A stretch of DNA of 64,000 nucleotides, taken from Microcystis aeruginosa Ma_SC_T_19800800_S464. Lineage in GTDB: Bacteria > Cyanobacteriota > Cyanobacteriia > Cyanobacteriales > Microcystaceae. The translations under genes and the position numbers were made by a program. Of this stretch, positions 1 to 8,520 are shown piece by piece (positions within the stretch are counted from its first letter, which is position 1; each line of letters starts with the position of its first letter). Below the pieces are notes generated by a model. That model saw nothing but the letters and a program-made list of their open reading frames with translations, was not told the origin of the DNA and searched no databases. The stretch lies in assembly GCA_007095785.1 (NCBI GenBank), contig SFBL01000004.1, forward strand, positions 1 through 64,000, read 5' to 3'.

Positions 1-380
1 ACCTGTCTATCTCCAGCGTTGGATAATAATTATCTGTCAAAAAATAATGCTTCTACACAAGTTCTCTATTTAAATAAGAGAATTTTATCTGATTTTTTTT
101 CAAAATGAGAATTGCTGTCCGTTAGATTCTTGGCTTGAACGAAGTAATTCGGATAGGGTTCATCCGCAGGAATTATGTACTCGGAAACTAACGAACAGCG
201 ATCCGCAAGAGACTTTCGAGATTTCAATCAATCCTTCCGTTCCGAGAGCGCGTAATTGTAAACGCTCTTGCCAACATCAAGAATATTGAGATAGAACGGC
301 AAAAAATATAGAGACATTGGGGCGCACTATAAACACGCCTAGAGGCTCAGGTTTGTCTCAGCTTAGTCTATTGGACGATT
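1..380. other. Intergenic stretch, no gene supported
   Basis: I see no convincing gene in this stretch. The open frames are short, lack a good ribosome-binding site and do not resemble a known family. One open frame at about 115-290 has no plausible start. The next recognisable items are the dispersed repeat at 381 and the L10 leader. The promoter of the rplJ operon probably lies between this stretch and the leader, but I cannot place it. Confidence 0.4.
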
Positions 381-495
381 TATACCATTTTCTAAAGTAA
401 TGACAGAGATGGTTAATTACCCTCACTCCCAACTCCTCTCCCATAAAGGGAGAGGGCAGTGGGATACCTGCCACGAATAAAGAAAAATAGTATTA
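381..495. repeat. MITE-like dispersed repeat, family 1, copy 1
   Basis: About 115 bp bounded by imperfect inverted ends (TATACCATTTTCT at the left, AGAAAAATAGTATTA at the right). It has an internal hairpin in which CCTCTCCC faces GGGAGAGG. A second copy with the same ends and most of the interior lies at 20960-21075. There is no coding capacity. This is the form of a non-autonomous miniature inverted-repeat element, and the mobilising transposase is not in the window. Confidence 0.7.
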
Positions 496-587
496 GGGCT
501 ACAGAAAACCTCAACCTCCGCCGGTTGTTAGATGCGCTCGCTCCTTCCAGTGGCTTGACATAAATCCCGCAATAATGTTAGGATAAT

Positions 588-755
588 GGACTGGCTTAAG
601 CCAAAGACAGCAGGTGCGAAACAGCTTAAATACCCTGCCGAGGTCAAAGCGAGAAAACAGCGGCCAAAAAGACTAAAGAGAGAGATATTTTCTGTCTCGG
701 TCGTGCCTGAACTGATTCTCTCCACTCAACCCCGGCGCTACAAGGGGTTATTTTT
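588..755 (+). promoter_or_regulatory. Ribosomal protein L10 leader (autoregulatory mRNA element)
   Basis: The transcript region upstream of rplJ carries the conserved L10-leader core. AAGACAGCAGGTGC at about 601-614 pairs with TACCCTGCCGAGGT at about 631-644 around a kink-turn-like segment. In bacteria this RNA binds the L10-(L7/L12)4 complex and represses rplJL when the proteins are in excess. Here the core is followed by a terminator-type hairpin at 728-755, which suggests attenuation. A 68-codon open frame across this RNA is not a gene. Confidence 0.85.
728..755 (+). terminator. Intrinsic terminator inside the L10 leader (attenuator)
   Basis: AACCCC (728-733) pairs with GGGGTT (744-749), and ATTTTT follows directly. 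It ends 45 nt before the rplJ start, so it can only act as a conditional terminator within the leader. The inferred model is that the L10 complex on the upstream core favours this hairpin. Confidence 0.65.
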
Positions 756-799
756 GTGCCTGTGGAACCGGTCCCCCGCATACAGGAGGTGAACAAGGG

Positions 800-1348
800 A
801 TGGGGAGAAGCAGAGAAAGCAAGGGAGTAATTCTAGAAGAATTAAAAACCTCCCTTAGCGAAGCTCAATTAACGATGGTCATCGACTATCAAGGTTTAAC
901 CGTCGCCGAAATCAGCAATCTACGCCGCAAATTGCGCCCCACGGGAACGATTTGTAAAGTCACCAAAAACACTTTGATGGGATTGGCGATCGCTGAAGAT
1001 AGTGGCTGGGAACCGATGAAAAGCCTTTTATCGGGAACATCCGCCTTTCTGCTCGTAAAAGAGGATATCGGTGGAGCTTTCAAGGCCTATCAAGAGTTCA
1101 AAAAAGAAAGCAAAAAAACCGAATTGCGCGGCGGTGTCCTCAAAGAAGGGACCAAAGGTCAACTGTTAACAGAAGATCAGATCAAAGCGATCGCTGATTT
1201 ACCGTCGAAAGAACAGTTAATCGCTCAGGCTGCCGGAGCAATCAACGCCATTGCCACCAAACTGGCCCGCAGCATCAACGAAGTTCCCGCATCTTTGGCC
1301 CGTGCCGTGGATGCCGTGGCCCGTCAAGAAGAAAAAGAAGCGGCTTAA
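800..1348 (+). CDS. rplJ: 50S ribosomal protein L10
   Basis: 182 residues. L10 forms the base of the ribosomal stalk, binding 23S rRNA through its N-terminal domain and L7/L12 dimers through its C-terminal helix, where translation factors are recruited. The N-terminal half (SEAQLTMVIDYQGLTVAEI, RRKLRPTGTICKVTKNTL) matches the family, and the C-terminal helix is rich in Ala, Arg and Glu. The ATG at 800 is supported by AGGAGGT at 784-790. The gene follows an L10 leader and is 43 bp upstream of rplL, so the two form the usual rplJL operon with product-feedback control through the leader. Nothing is anomalous. Confidence 0.96.
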   Translation: MGRSRESKGVILEELKTSLSEAQLTMVIDYQGLTVAEISNLRRKLRPTGTICKVTKNTLMGLAIAEDSGWEPMKSLLSGTSAFLLVKEDIGGAFKAYQEFKKESKKTELRGGVLKEGTKGQLLTEDQIKAIADLPSKEQLIAQAAGAINAIATKLARSINEVPASLARAVDAVARQEEKEAA

Positions 1349-1391
1349 CACCGCGCCAATCAATCACTTAAAACCATTAGGAGTCTAACCC

Positions 1392-1784
1392 ATGTCTGCT
1401 GTAGCTGAAATCTTAGAAAAACTCAAAACCCTTACCCTCTTAGAAGCTGCCGAATTAGTCAAAGGTATCGAAGAAACCTTCGGAGTTAGTGCCGCCGCTC
1501 CAACTGGTGGCATAATTATGGCTGCCCCCGGGGCTGCTCCTGCGGCTGCTGCTGAAGCTGTGGAAGAACAAACCGAATTTAACGTCGTTCTTGAAGAAGT
1601 TCCCGCCGACAAGAAAATTGCTATCCTTAAGGTAGTGCGCGAATTGACTGGTTTAGGACTCAAAGAAGCGAAAGACCTGGTAGAAGCAGCTCCCAAAGCG
1701 GTTAAAGAAGGCACCAACAAAGATGATGCCGCCGCCGTCAAGAAAAAACTGGAAGATGCTGGGGCAAAAGTTAGCGTTAAATAG
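1392..1784 (+). CDS. rplL: 50S ribosomal protein L7/L12
   Basis: 130 residues, standard length. L7/L12 is the multicopy flexible stalk protein that contacts EF-Tu, EF-G, IF2 and release factors on the ribosome. Visible parts are the N-terminal dimerisation helices (residues 1-32), an Ala/Gly/Pro-rich hinge (about 33-58), and the globular C-terminal domain containing [12 protein letters not shown]-like and [23 protein letters not shown] segments. A TTAGGAG ribosome-binding site lies just upstream of the ATG. It is cotranscribed with rplJ. A stable hairpin at 1798-1822 follows the stop and probably trims or ends the operon transcript. Confidence 0.97.
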   Translation: MSAVAEILEKLKTLTLLEAAELVKGIEETFGVSAAAPTGGIIMAAPGAAPAAAAEAVEEQTEFNVVLEEVPADKKIAILKVVRELTGLGLKEAKDLVEAAPKAVKEGTNKDDAAAVKKKLEDAGAKVSVK

Positions 1785-1797
1785 ATCGCCACTGATT

Positions 1798-1822
1798 CTG
1801 GGGATCTAGATTACATCCCCAG
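1798..1822 (+). terminator. Hairpin after rplL
   Basis: CTGGGGAT (1798-1805) and ATCCCCAG (1815-1822) form a perfect 8-bp stem with a 9-nt loop, starting 13 bp after the rplL stop. No T-run follows, so it may be a processing or weak termination signal and not a full intrinsic terminator. Confidence 0.5.
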
Positions 1823-1888
1823 ACAAGCCGAAAAGCTCATTTCCTGATACTATAGGATTGTCATAGCAATCTTGTAGGATGTCCAACC

Positions 1889-1984
1889 ATGGAAAGCGTC
1901 GCTTACATTTTGGTTTTAACTATGGCCTTGGCGGTAATTTTCTTCGCCATCGCCTTCCGGGAACCTCCCCGGATTCAAAAGTAA
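1889..1984 (+). CDS. psbT: Photosystem II reaction centre protein T
   Basis: 31 residues beginning MESVAYILVLTMALAVIFFA and ending in a charged REPP tail; this is the PsbT pattern and length. PsbT is a single-helix thylakoid subunit near the PSII dimer interface that helps recover the acceptor side after photodamage. The hydrophobic helix covers about residues 3-24. It is a small gene alone between rplL and nrdR on the same strand. In many cyanobacteria psbT sits beside psbB, which is not here. A strong hairpin with a T-rich tail follows at 2023-2064, so it is likely a short monocistronic transcript. Confidence 0.95.
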   Translation: MESVAYILVLTMALAVIFFAIAFREPPRIQK

Positions 1985-2022
1985 ATTTCTTAACTCCGTT
2001 TAACTTAATAATTTTCTTCCCT

Positions 2023-2064
2023 GAGCCGCCCGCTTGTCCAAAGCAGGTTAGCGGCTCTGGTTTT
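2023..2064 (+). terminator. Intrinsic terminator after psbT
   Basis: GAGCCGC (2023-2029) pairs with GCGGCTC (2051-2057), with further pairing inside the loop, and GGTTTT follows. It separates psbT from nrdR, 48 bp before the nrdR start. Confidence 0.65.
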
Positions 2065-2111
2065 CGTATTTAAAGGCTTAAATTAAAGGTTCCCCTCACC
2101 GAGCGCCTCCT

Positions 2112-2627
2112 ATGCAGTGTCCTAATTGTCAGCATACCGATAGTCGCGTTTTAGAGTCCCGTTCCTCCGAAAACGGTCAGAGCATTCGTCGTCGTCGTGA
2201 ATGCTTACAATGTAAATATAGGTTCACCACCTACGAGCGCATCGAATTCGTGCCGATCACGGTGATTAAAAAAGATGGTAAACGGGAATCTTTTGATCGC
2301 TCCAAACTGCTCCGGGGGATCGTCCGCGCTTGCGAAAAAACCGGCATTCCCCCCTCAAGATTAGAGGCGATCGTCAATGATATCGAATCCCGTCTGCAGC
2401 AAGACTCAAAACGGGAGGTAACAAGTCAGGAGATCGGTCAATTAGTCCTAGAATACCTCCGGCAAGAATCGGAAGTGGCCTATGTGCGCTTTGCTTCGGT
2501 TTACGGCAATTTTCAGGGAATTAGAGACTTTATCGCCGCTTTAGCGCTGCTGCAATCCTCCGAAATTGAACGCGCTCATCCTTCTTGGTCTCAAGTGGAA
2601 GAAGCCAGCGTGATCACCTCATCTTAA
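2112..2627 (+). CDS. nrdR: Transcriptional repressor NrdR
   Basis: 171 residues. NrdR is the (d)ATP-sensing repressor of ribonucleotide reductase genes. The N-terminal zinc ribbon shows CPNC at residues 3-6 and CLQC at about 31-34 with the intervening [20 protein letters not shown]. An ATP-cone domain follows at about residues 49-139 ([24 protein letters not shown]). It lies downstream of psbT. Its expected targets, nrdA and nrdB, are far away at 49.6 and 55.5 kb in this same window, where a pair of NrdR-box-like sites precedes nrdA. The ATG at 2112 fits the family start MxCPxC. Confidence 0.95.
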   Translation: MQCPNCQHTDSRVLESRSSENGQSIRRRRECLQCKYRFTTYERIEFVPITVIKKDGKRESFDRSKLLRGIVRACEKTGIPPSRLEAIVNDIESRLQQDSKREVTSQEIGQLVLEYLRQESEVAYVRFASVYGNFQGIRDFIAALALLQSSEIERAHPSWSQVEEASVITSS

Positions 2628-2644
2628 ATAGTCCCCGATTCAGT

Positions 2645-2859
2645 TATAATTAGGATCCCTTGTGCTATTTAAAGCCCAAGCTCTGGTTAGATTCTTAAAA
2701 GTCATTCTTGAGGCGAATTGCCTGCAAGAAAGCCGGATGCGGCAGTTCATCCCCTAGGCCCGGCCTAGTAACTAAATTAGGAGGCATCTCCTTTATTTAG
2801 AAACTGTACATCACATAGGAGGAAAAACCTACGGAAATTCCGAGGCCCAAACAACGTAC
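2645..2859 (+). promoter_or_regulatory. Long structured leader of the ribosomal protein S1 gene
   Basis: A perfect TATAAT at 2645-2650 gives a likely -10 box about 200 nt before the S1 start; no clear -35 is visible. The leader contains CTAGGCC (2754-2760) and GGCCTAG (2762-2768), a 7-bp perfect inverted repeat with a 1-nt centre, then GGAG/CTCC pairing near 2782-2792 and an AGGAGG-like site about 40 nt before the ATG. S1 autoregulates its own translation in other bacteria; control through this leader is an inference. Confidence 0.45.
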
Positions 2860-3852
2860 ATGACCACCCAAAAAACCGCAAACAAAAACATAGGCTTTAC
2901 CCATGAAGATTTTGCCGCCCTTCTAGACAAATACGATTATCATTTCAGTCCGGGAGATGTTGTCGCTGGGACTGTTTTCAGCATGGAACCCCGGGGAGCG
3001 CTCATCGATATCGGTGCTAAAACCGCCGCTTTTATCCCCGTGCAGGAGATGTCGATCAACCGCGTCGATAATCCCGAAGAGGTTTTACAACCCAACGAAA
3101 CACGGGAATTTTTCATCCTTACCGACGAGAATGAAGATGGACAGCTAACCCTGTCGATCCGTCGCATTGAATATATGCGCGCTTGGGAACGGGTGCGTCA
3201 ATTGCAAAAAGAAGATGCTACCGTGCGCTCAAATGTTTTTGCCACTAACCGTGGTGGGGCATTAGTCAGGATTGAAGGTCTCCGCGGCTTTATCCCCGGT
3301 TCTCACATTAGCACCAGAGAGGCGAAAGAGGATTTAGTTGGTCAGGAATTGCCCTTAAAGTTTTTAGAAGTGGATGAGGATCGCAACCGTCTGGTTTTAA
3401 GTCATCGTCGCGCTTTAGTGGAACGCAAGATGAACGGTTTAGCCGTGGGACAGGTGGTAATCGGTTCCGTGCGCGGAATTAAGCCCTACGGTGCTTTCAT
3501 CGATATCGGTGGAGTCAGTGGTTTACTGCATATTTCCGAAATCTCTCACGATCACATTGACACCCCCCACACGGTTTTCAATGTCAATGATGAGTTAAAA
3601 GTGATGATTATCGATCTCGATGCCGAAAGAGGTCGCATTTCCCTCTCGACTAAACAATTAGAACCCGAACCGGGAGATATGCTGAAAAATCGCCCGTTAG
3701 TGTTTGAAAAAGCGGAAGAAATGGCGATTAAATACCGAGAAAAACGTCTAGCGGAAGCGGAAGGCCGCACTGTCTCGGAAGTAGTCGCAGAAATCGAAGG
3801 TCCTCCCGCCTTGGAGGAGGAAGATTTAGTTCTCGCTGCCACCGAGGAGTAG
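2860..3852 (+). CDS. rpsA: 30S ribosomal protein S1 (cyanobacterial three-domain form)
   Basis: 330 residues. S1 binds mRNA at the 30S platform and helps unfold and position it. The protein opens with NIGFTHEDFAALLDKYDYHF, typical of the cyanobacterial and plastid S1, and has three S1/OB repeats (about residues 30-99, 117-180 and 195-265) instead of the six of E. coli. The third is the strongest, containing VGQVVIGSVRGIKPYGAFIDI and GLLHISEISH. A C-terminal acidic tail follows. The gene has a roughly 200-nt leader and ends in a tandem-repeat tract, convergent with the next gene. Cyanobacteria commonly carry two S1 paralogues; this is the long one. Confidence 0.93.
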   Translation: MTTQKTANKNIGFTHEDFAALLDKYDYHFSPGDVVAGTVFSMEPRGALIDIGAKTAAFIPVQEMSINRVDNPEEVLQPNETREFFILTDENEDGQLTLSIRRIEYMRAWERVRQLQKEDATVRSNVFATNRGGALVRIEGLRGFIPGSHISTREAKEDLVGQELPLKFLEVDEDRNRLVLSHRRALVERKMNGLAVGQVVIGSVRGIKPYGAFIDIGGVSGLLHISEISHDHIDTPHTVFNVNDELKVMIIDLDAERGRISLSTKQLEPEPGDMLKNRPLVFEKAEEMAIKYREKRLAEAEGRTVSEVVAEIEGPPALEEEDLVLAATEE

Positions 3853-3910
3853 GTCAGTTATCAGTTATCAGTTATCAGTTATCAGTTATCAGTCGTCAGT
3901 TATCAGATTT
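3853..3910. repeat. Short tandem repeat, TCAGTTA type
   Basis: A run of TCAGTTATCAGTTA-type units begins directly after the S1 stop codon. The same unit recurs near 8484, 16818, 20850, 28660, 35541 and 37380. It has no coding meaning, and tract length is likely to vary among strains. Confidence 0.75.
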
Positions 3911-3935
3911 GAGTTTTAAGTGTACAGTATTAAAT

Positions 3936-4145
3936 AGGGTTTGCGGCAAAAAGTTTTTCGTGGGGGTGGGGTGTAGGGTGTAGGGTGTAGGGTTTTACTG
4001 ATTTTGAGGGAGTGAATTACCTAATTTTCAGGGAAAAAGTACCTGAATTTTCCCCCCGATCACTCCAATGATCGGCACTTTTTGAGGGAAAAAAAGTCTA
4101 AAACTCTTACCCAACAAGGTTTTTAGATTTATTCAGCAAGCTCTA
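3936..4145. repeat. MITE-like dispersed repeat, family 2 (diverged copy)
   Basis: Begins AGGGTTTGCGGCAAAAAG and ends ATTCAGCAAGCTCT. Most of the inside is the reverse complement of the element at 21095-21292, including the CCTAATTTTCAGGGAAAAAG and CAACAAGGTTTTTAGATT segments. The right end is degenerate compared with the AGGGTTTGC...GCAAACCCT ends of the good copies. It fills the gap between the convergent S1 and cyclase genes. Confidence 0.65.
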
Positions 4146-4217
4146 AATAGAAGTTTCCTACTGTCTTTTCACTGATTACGTTTACTGATCACAGCAAAAA
4201 AGTTGGCTGCTCCCCGT

Positions 4218-5297
4218 TTAATTTAAATCCTGAAAACCGACACTGCTGGCAAATCCTGTAATTCCGGTCATCTCCTCACTACTGTTGGCATCGAGGAAAC
4301 GATCCAAGTCATCGAAAGCGGTTCCGTAGGTAATAGTGTTATCGTCGTATCCTTTCAGACTGACGGTATGTTGATCAAAAGCTTGGTGGAGATGGGGTAA
4401 ACCGATGAGATAACTGTAGGTAGTTGTTCCGATAGCTAAATCCCTACCCATTTCTTTAGTAGCCGACTCTAAACGAAAAGCGGCGTTGACCGTATCGCCG
4501 ATCGCCGTATAATCTGGATGTTCACCGCTGCCAGTATTGCCCACCATGGCATAACCGGTATTCACTCCCGCACCGATGCGTAATGTAAAGGGTAAGGGAT
4601 ATTCTTCGCTTAAGACGCGGGTCATCTTGTATATTTGGCTAATTGCTTCGAAAATTTGCAAGATATCGTCTTGATTGACTTCCTGTTGACCGTGAAACCA
4701 GATGGCCATGATCGCATCACCAATATATTTATCTACCCAACTGCCGGAACTGCGGATAATACTCCCGGCATGGCGAAACCAATTGCCAATCAGAGAAGAA
4801 AGCACTTTTTCGTCTAATTGCCTCGTTAAAGCCGTAAAATTTCGTATATCCACCACCATCACCGATGTTAAGCGACGTTCATGGAGGGGCGAGGTGGGGG
4901 TATCCGATTCTAAATTGCGCGGTTGCTTGCCTATATTAGTGGGAGTAGGACGATGGAACTGCACTGCGGTTTTGCCAAAGGTGATCCGATCTTTGTCATG
5001 GATAGTCACGGGAATAGAGACCCTTCTGCCATTAACAAAAGTTCCATTGCGACTACCGAGATCGATCAGATAAAAATCTCCTGTTTCCGTGGATTGTAAA
5101 ATAGCGTGATTGCGGGAGATACAGTGATCTTTAATGACGATATCGTTATCTTTGCCCCGTCCGATTGTCCAGCAAGGTCTCCCCACGAGAGGGAAAAAAC
5201 GCTCTCCCTTCTCGGTATGGAGTAGTAAATAAGGATTTTGTCCTAGTATATCCACGGGTAGATCAGCAGTAATAGATGGGTGATAGTAACTACACAT
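4218..5297 (-). CDS. FHA domain-class III adenylate/guanylate cyclase
   Basis: 359 residues. It makes cAMP or cGMP from the nucleoside triphosphate; the FHA domain binds phosphothreonine peptides and probably localises or gates the enzyme. The FHA domain is at about residues 20-116 (TIGRGKDNDIVI, SRNHAIL, DLGSRNGTFVNG). The class III cyclase domain is at about 140-310, with metal-binding Asp in VVDIRNFT (D150) and KYIGDAI (D194), and the transition-state pair N271/R275 in DTVNAAFR. No membrane segment is seen, so it is cytosolic. I chose the ATG at 5297 because GAGG lies 9 nt upstream; a GTG four codons earlier is also possible. The distinction between cAMP and cGMP is not resolved. Confidence 0.88.
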   Translation of the reverse strand: MCSYYHPSITADLPVDILGQNPYLLLHTEKGERFFPLVGRPCWTIGRGKDNDIVIKDHCISRNHAILQSTETGDFYLIDLGSRNGTFVNGRRVSIPVTIHDKDRITFGKTAVQFHRPTPTNIGKQPRNLESDTPTSPLHERRLTSVMVVDIRNFTALTRQLDEKVLSSLIGNWFRHAGSIIRSSGSWVDKYIGDAIMAIWFHGQQEVNQDDILQIFEAISQIYKMTRVLSEEYPLPFTLRIGAGVNTGYAMVGNTGSGEHPDYTAIGDTVNAAFRLESATKEMGRDLAIGTTTYSYLIGLPHLHQAFDQHTVSLKGYDDNTITYGTAFDDLDRFLDANSSEEMTGITGFASSVGFQDLN

Positions 5298-5371
5298 TTT
5301 ATACCTCACATTCCAGACATTTTCATATATCTAAGTAGGTAGGTAGAAATGGGAATTAGCCAGGAAAACCC

Positions 5372-6073
5372 TTAGGCCAGAGAAGCGGTAATCCAAAATA
5401 AACCATCGACTAAAATTGTACTCAATACGGCTCCGCTAAATGCCCACCAATAGTATAACCGTTTTTGCAAAGGATAGATACCGATCGCTAAGAGCAGGTT
5501 GAGCAGCACGATCGCCCAACTGATGCCCCAGGGGGTCTGAATTTGGGCCAAGGCGTTATCAAATATCGGTGCTACTAGGTTGGGGTCTAGTTCCACGGTC
5601 ATCAATTGTCGCCAGTAGGGAATTAGTCCCGTTAGATAGAAATATAGGTCGGTGATGGCGGTTCCTAACAAAGAACCGAGATAGAAAAGATTGCCCACTT
5701 TGCCGCGACCTTTGCATAATCCCCAGAGAACAAAGGGCAGCCCGATCGCTTCCATGGGAATATGGATCAAGGGTTCCCAACGCCACCAACCCCAGTACAG
5801 AGAACCGGCTAACCAACTCCAACTAAAGCCCAAAAGTAAATCCCCCCAAAGACTGATTTTTGCTTGTTTGAGCAGCCAAATCCCTAAACCCACCCAGAAA
5901 ACGGTTAAACCTAGGCTAATTTCGGGATAGTAGCGCACTAGGGGCGCTTGTACGAACACGGGGACTGATACCAGAAATGCTGCTGTCCAAAAGACGGATT
6001 GACATTTTTCCCAGTTAGGGACTAGGGGTTTCAGGCGATCGGAATTGCTGGGGACTAGGGTAGAGTTGAGCAA
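5372..6073 (-). CDS. Conserved cyanobacterial membrane protein (DUF3120-like)
   Basis: 233 residues, largely hydrophobic with about six predicted transmembrane segments, for example around residues 28-45, 50-67, 75-93, 130-150, 185-203 and 210-230. The pattern (WGDLLLGFSWSWLAGSLYWGWWRWEP) resembles the DUF3120 family, found almost only in cyanobacteria and of unknown function; I hold this name with moderate confidence. The only in-frame start near the 5' end is TTG at 6073, because a TGA lies three codons upstream. It is on the same strand as the cyclase gene with a 74-bp gap, so cotranscription is possible. Confidence 0.7.
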   Translation of the reverse strand: MLNSTLVPSNSDRLKPLVPNWEKCQSVFWTAAFLVSVPVFVQAPLVRYYPEISLGLTVFWVGLGIWLLKQAKISLWGDLLLGFSWSWLAGSLYWGWWRWEPLIHIPMEAIGLPFVLWGLCKGRGKVGNLFYLGSLLGTAITDLYFYLTGLIPYWRQLMTVELDPNLVAPIFDNALAQIQTPWGISWAIVLLNLLLAIGIYPLQKRLYYWWAFSGAVLSTILVDGLFWITASLA

Positions 6074-6236
6074 AGTATTTCAGAATTGTTACAAAACTTT
6101 ACTTATATTAAGATACATCATTCTCTTTCTACTATATCCCCCCTAGGGGGATTTGGGGAAATTAAAAAATTGTTTTTGGCAATGCGCTATCCTGTTAGAA
6201 TCGAAACGACAGCAGCGATCGAGGAGTGCAAAAAAT

Positions 6237-6905
6237 ATGGCAGCGGGCCATGAAGAAAATCCGAGAATGCCCCTAGATAAAGTTATTTTTGTCATTGCTT
6301 GCGTCTATCTAGGTTGGGTGGTGGCATGGCTAATCAGTCAAAAAAATGCCCCTGTCTCTCAAAATGGCCCGATTTCCCAGGAAGAGCAAAAGTTTATCGC
6401 CTATCTGCAATCATCCCTTGCTATTATCGATCGCCAAGGTCAAACTTCATCCCCCGATCCTGATCCTGATCCCCAAAATAACCCTTCTCCGGTAGCCACA
6501 GTTCCACCACCACCCCCTGCTAATTTACCGGTTAATAATAGTCCCCAGATCATAGAAAGAATTTACGTTCCCGTTTATCCCCAAACTCCTCCAACTACCG
6601 CCAAACTTGTCCCGGTTACACCCCCAAATCCCGACATTTCCGCGCCACCATTACCGGCTGCCCCCCAAGTGAATCGGCCGTTGGCAGCGGTTATTCCTAC
6701 CAATAATCAGGTTAAAAATACCCTGGTGGGGGTGATGGATTTAGGCGATCGATCTTCGGCTTTATTTGATAATAAGGGGATAACTATGCGTATTTCTCCG
6801 GGGGAATTTATCAACGGTTGGACTTTAGTGGAAGTTGGTAGTCAACAGGTTATTTTGTCTCGCAACGGGCAAACGAAAGTCTTAGAAGTGGGACAATCTT
6901 TTTAG
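6237..6905 (+). CDS. Membrane-anchored proline-rich protein, GspC/PilP-like C-terminal segment
   Basis: 222 residues from the ATG at 6237, preferred because GAGGAG sits 11 nt upstream; an upstream TTG frame exists but lacks a site. The order is a short cytosolic N-terminus, one transmembrane helix (about residues 16-35, VIFVIACVYLGWVVAWLIS), a long Pro/Asn-rich periplasmic linker (about 65-155), and a compact C-terminal domain (about 165-222). That domain contains TLVGVMDLGDRSSALF and GWTLVEVGSQQVILSR and ends KVLEVGQSF. The layout resembles GspC or PilP-type secretion and pilus proteins, where such a domain links inner- and outer-membrane parts. This is an analogy, and I do not recognise a named family. 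The gene stands alone. Confidence 0.7.
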   Translation: MAAGHEENPRMPLDKVIFVIACVYLGWVVAWLISQKNAPVSQNGPISQEEQKFIAYLQSSLAIIDRQGQTSSPDPDPDPQNNPSPVATVPPPPPANLPVNNSPQIIERIYVPVYPQTPPTTAKLVPVTPPNPDISAPPLPAAPQVNRPLAAVIPTNNQVKNTLVGVMDLGDRSSALFDNKGITMRISPGEFINGWTLVEVGSQQVILSRNGQTKVLEVGQSF

Positions 6906-7083
6906 GGTGAACTACCCGCTGGTCCAGATTGTCGGGGCTTCTGAACTCACGGGGGAATGCCTGAAGATAGACTTACGCCCACCTTGCGGATTTGGTATGA
7001 TAGAGACAATTAGAACAGGTTTGAGAACTAGGAAAAAATCTATCAATCTCCATTAATAAAACACCTTATTGACAAACATTTTG

Positions 7084-7845
7084 TTAACGAAGAAAATAAA
7101 CTGTAGCGGTAATAATACTCAGAATTACCACAGTCCAGCGCAGATAACTAGGAGAGATAATTCTAGCTAGTTTTCCACCCAATAAACCCCCAATTAAAGA
7201 GCCAATTGCTATCACTATCGCCGCCGACCAATATACCTGATTAGAAAAGAGAAAAAACCAAGATGCCGCCACGTTAACCACCAAAGAAAGCAACTGTTTT
7301 AAAGCATTTAATCTCGTGAGATTATCCTTGAGAAATAAGCCCAAAATTGCCAACTCGATCACACCTAAACCCGCTCCAAAATAACCACCATAAATTGAAG
7401 CGAGAGCGATGGGTAAAACCGCCCAAATTTCTGGGATATTGCCCTTTTTATCTCCCTGTCGCCGCTGCAACCAAGAGCGTAAAGTATCTTGAAAAGCCAA
7501 TAAAGCTGCCGCTAAAAGAATCAGAAAAGGAATCAGGCGATCAAATACTTGATCACTGCTATTTAACAGCAAAATACCACCGATAATGCCGCCAATAACT
7601 GCCGATGGTAGCAATAACTGAATCCGTTTTTGTTGCCCGTGCAGGTCTTTTTTTTGGGCGAGAGTTGCCCCCAGATAACCGGGGCATAAAGCGACGGTAT
7701 TAGTCACATTTGCCATCACCGGTGGGATACCCACCGCCATCAGGGTCGGAAAAGTAATCAGACTACCGCCACCGGCAAGAGCATTAATTAAGCCGGCAGC
7801 GACGGCAGCGATTGCTAGGAAGCCATAGTGAATAGGCGTGAGCAT
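7084..7845 (-). CDS. TauE/SafE family anion permease (sulfite exporter-like)
   Basis: 253 residues with about eight hydrophobic segments, no signal peptide and the family hallmark near the N-terminus ([30 protein letters not shown]). TauE/SafE proteins move sulfur-containing anions or organic acids across the inner membrane; the substrate here is unknown. The start codon abuts the stop of the DUF2854 gene (7846), so the two are translated from one transcript, DUF2854 first. The internal duplication typical of the family shows as a second GGYFGAGLG-type motif around residue 155. Confidence 0.88.
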   Translation of the reverse strand: MLTPIHYGFLAIAAVAAGLINALAGGGSLITFPTLMAVGIPPVMANVTNTVALCPGYLGATLAQKKDLHGQQKRIQLLLPSAVIGGIIGGILLLNSSDQVFDRLIPFLILLAAALLAFQDTLRSWLQRRQGDKKGNIPEIWAVLPIALASIYGGYFGAGLGVIELAILGLFLKDNLTRLNALKQLLSLVVNVAASWFFLFSNQVYWSAAIVIAIGSLIGGLLGGKLARIISPSYLRWTVVILSIITATVYFLR

Positions 7846-8397
7846 TTAGGGGTTAGGGATAGTAATTAGAGCTAAATCAATTTTTTCCTCGTCAACTTGC
7901 TTAATTTCGGCTCTAATTCCCGGGCCAAAGTATCTTTCAATTTTTTCCTGTTTTGCCAGCCACTTTTCTAGGGGTAAAAGGGGCGATTCAAATTCTAGGG
8001 TGAAACAATAGGCGGAATCCACAGCAGTTTCACGAATTGCCACTAAAGTCGGTCTTTCCTCGTCCGTGGGGCTTAATCCCAGCTTTTCTAGGGCTTCATC
8101 CAGATGCACTTCCTGTCCGTAGCGATAGCGGGTGACATCGTTGCGAAGTTTGGTTTGGGTGACAGTAGCCTGTTGTTGGCGCAATTGCAAGATTTCGGGG
8201 CTAGTGGGTTGACTGAAGGGTATAGGTTTGATTTCTGAAGCTTTTAGGGCTAAACCTCCCAATAATAACGGTAATCCGTAGAAAAACCCCGCTAAATTGA
8301 CCGTGGCGTTACCTTGGGCATAACCGATAATCCCGATAACCGTTAAAATACTGCCTAAAATTAAGCCAAAGTATGATAGTCTAATTTTTCTGAGCAT
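7846..8397 (-). CDS. DUF2854 protein of cyanobacteria and plastids
   Basis: 183 residues. Two N-terminal transmembrane helices (about 8-26 and 32-50) are followed by a soluble domain with LDEALEKLGLSPTDEERPTLVAI and a C-terminal part LEKWLAKQEKIERYFGPGI. This matches the DUF2854 family found in cyanobacteria and nucleus-encoded plastid proteins, with no assigned role. It is the first gene of a two-gene unit with the TauE-like permease, whose ATG follows without spacing. The pairing does not by itself assign a function. Confidence 0.82.
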   Translation of the reverse strand: MLRKIRLSYFGLILGSILTVIGIIGYAQGNATVNLAGFFYGLPLLLGGLALKASEIKPIPFSQPTSPEILQLRQQQATVTQTKLRNDVTRYRYGQEVHLDEALEKLGLSPTDEERPTLVAIRETAVDSAYCFTLEFESPLLPLEKWLAKQEKIERYFGPGIRAEIKQVDEEKIDLALITIPNP

Positions 8398-8483
8398 GAA
8401 ATAATTTTTTTCTTGAGTACGCTAATCCTTTAGAGATTATACAACTCAAGAGAATCTTTTTTGCAGGGGGGCAGTGGGGAGAT

Positions 8484-8520
8484 TTTTCAGTTATCAGTCA
8501 TCAGTTATCAGTCATCAGTG
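8484..8520. repeat. Short tandem repeat, TCAGT(T/C)ATCAGT type
   Basis: Three to four imperfect TCAGTTATCAGTCA units within the roughly 290-bp gap between the DUF2854 and alpha/beta-hydrolase genes. It is the same unit as after the S1 gene. Nothing else is recognisable in this gap. Confidence 0.65.

Noticed and set aside
586-792. 68-codon open frame before rplJ
   Set aside because: It coincides with the L10 leader RNA and its codon pattern is dictated by the RNA structure; no ribosome-binding site or family resemblance.
1385-1792. 135-codon minus-strand ORF over rplL
   Set aside because: Antisense shadow of the Ala-rich rplL gene.
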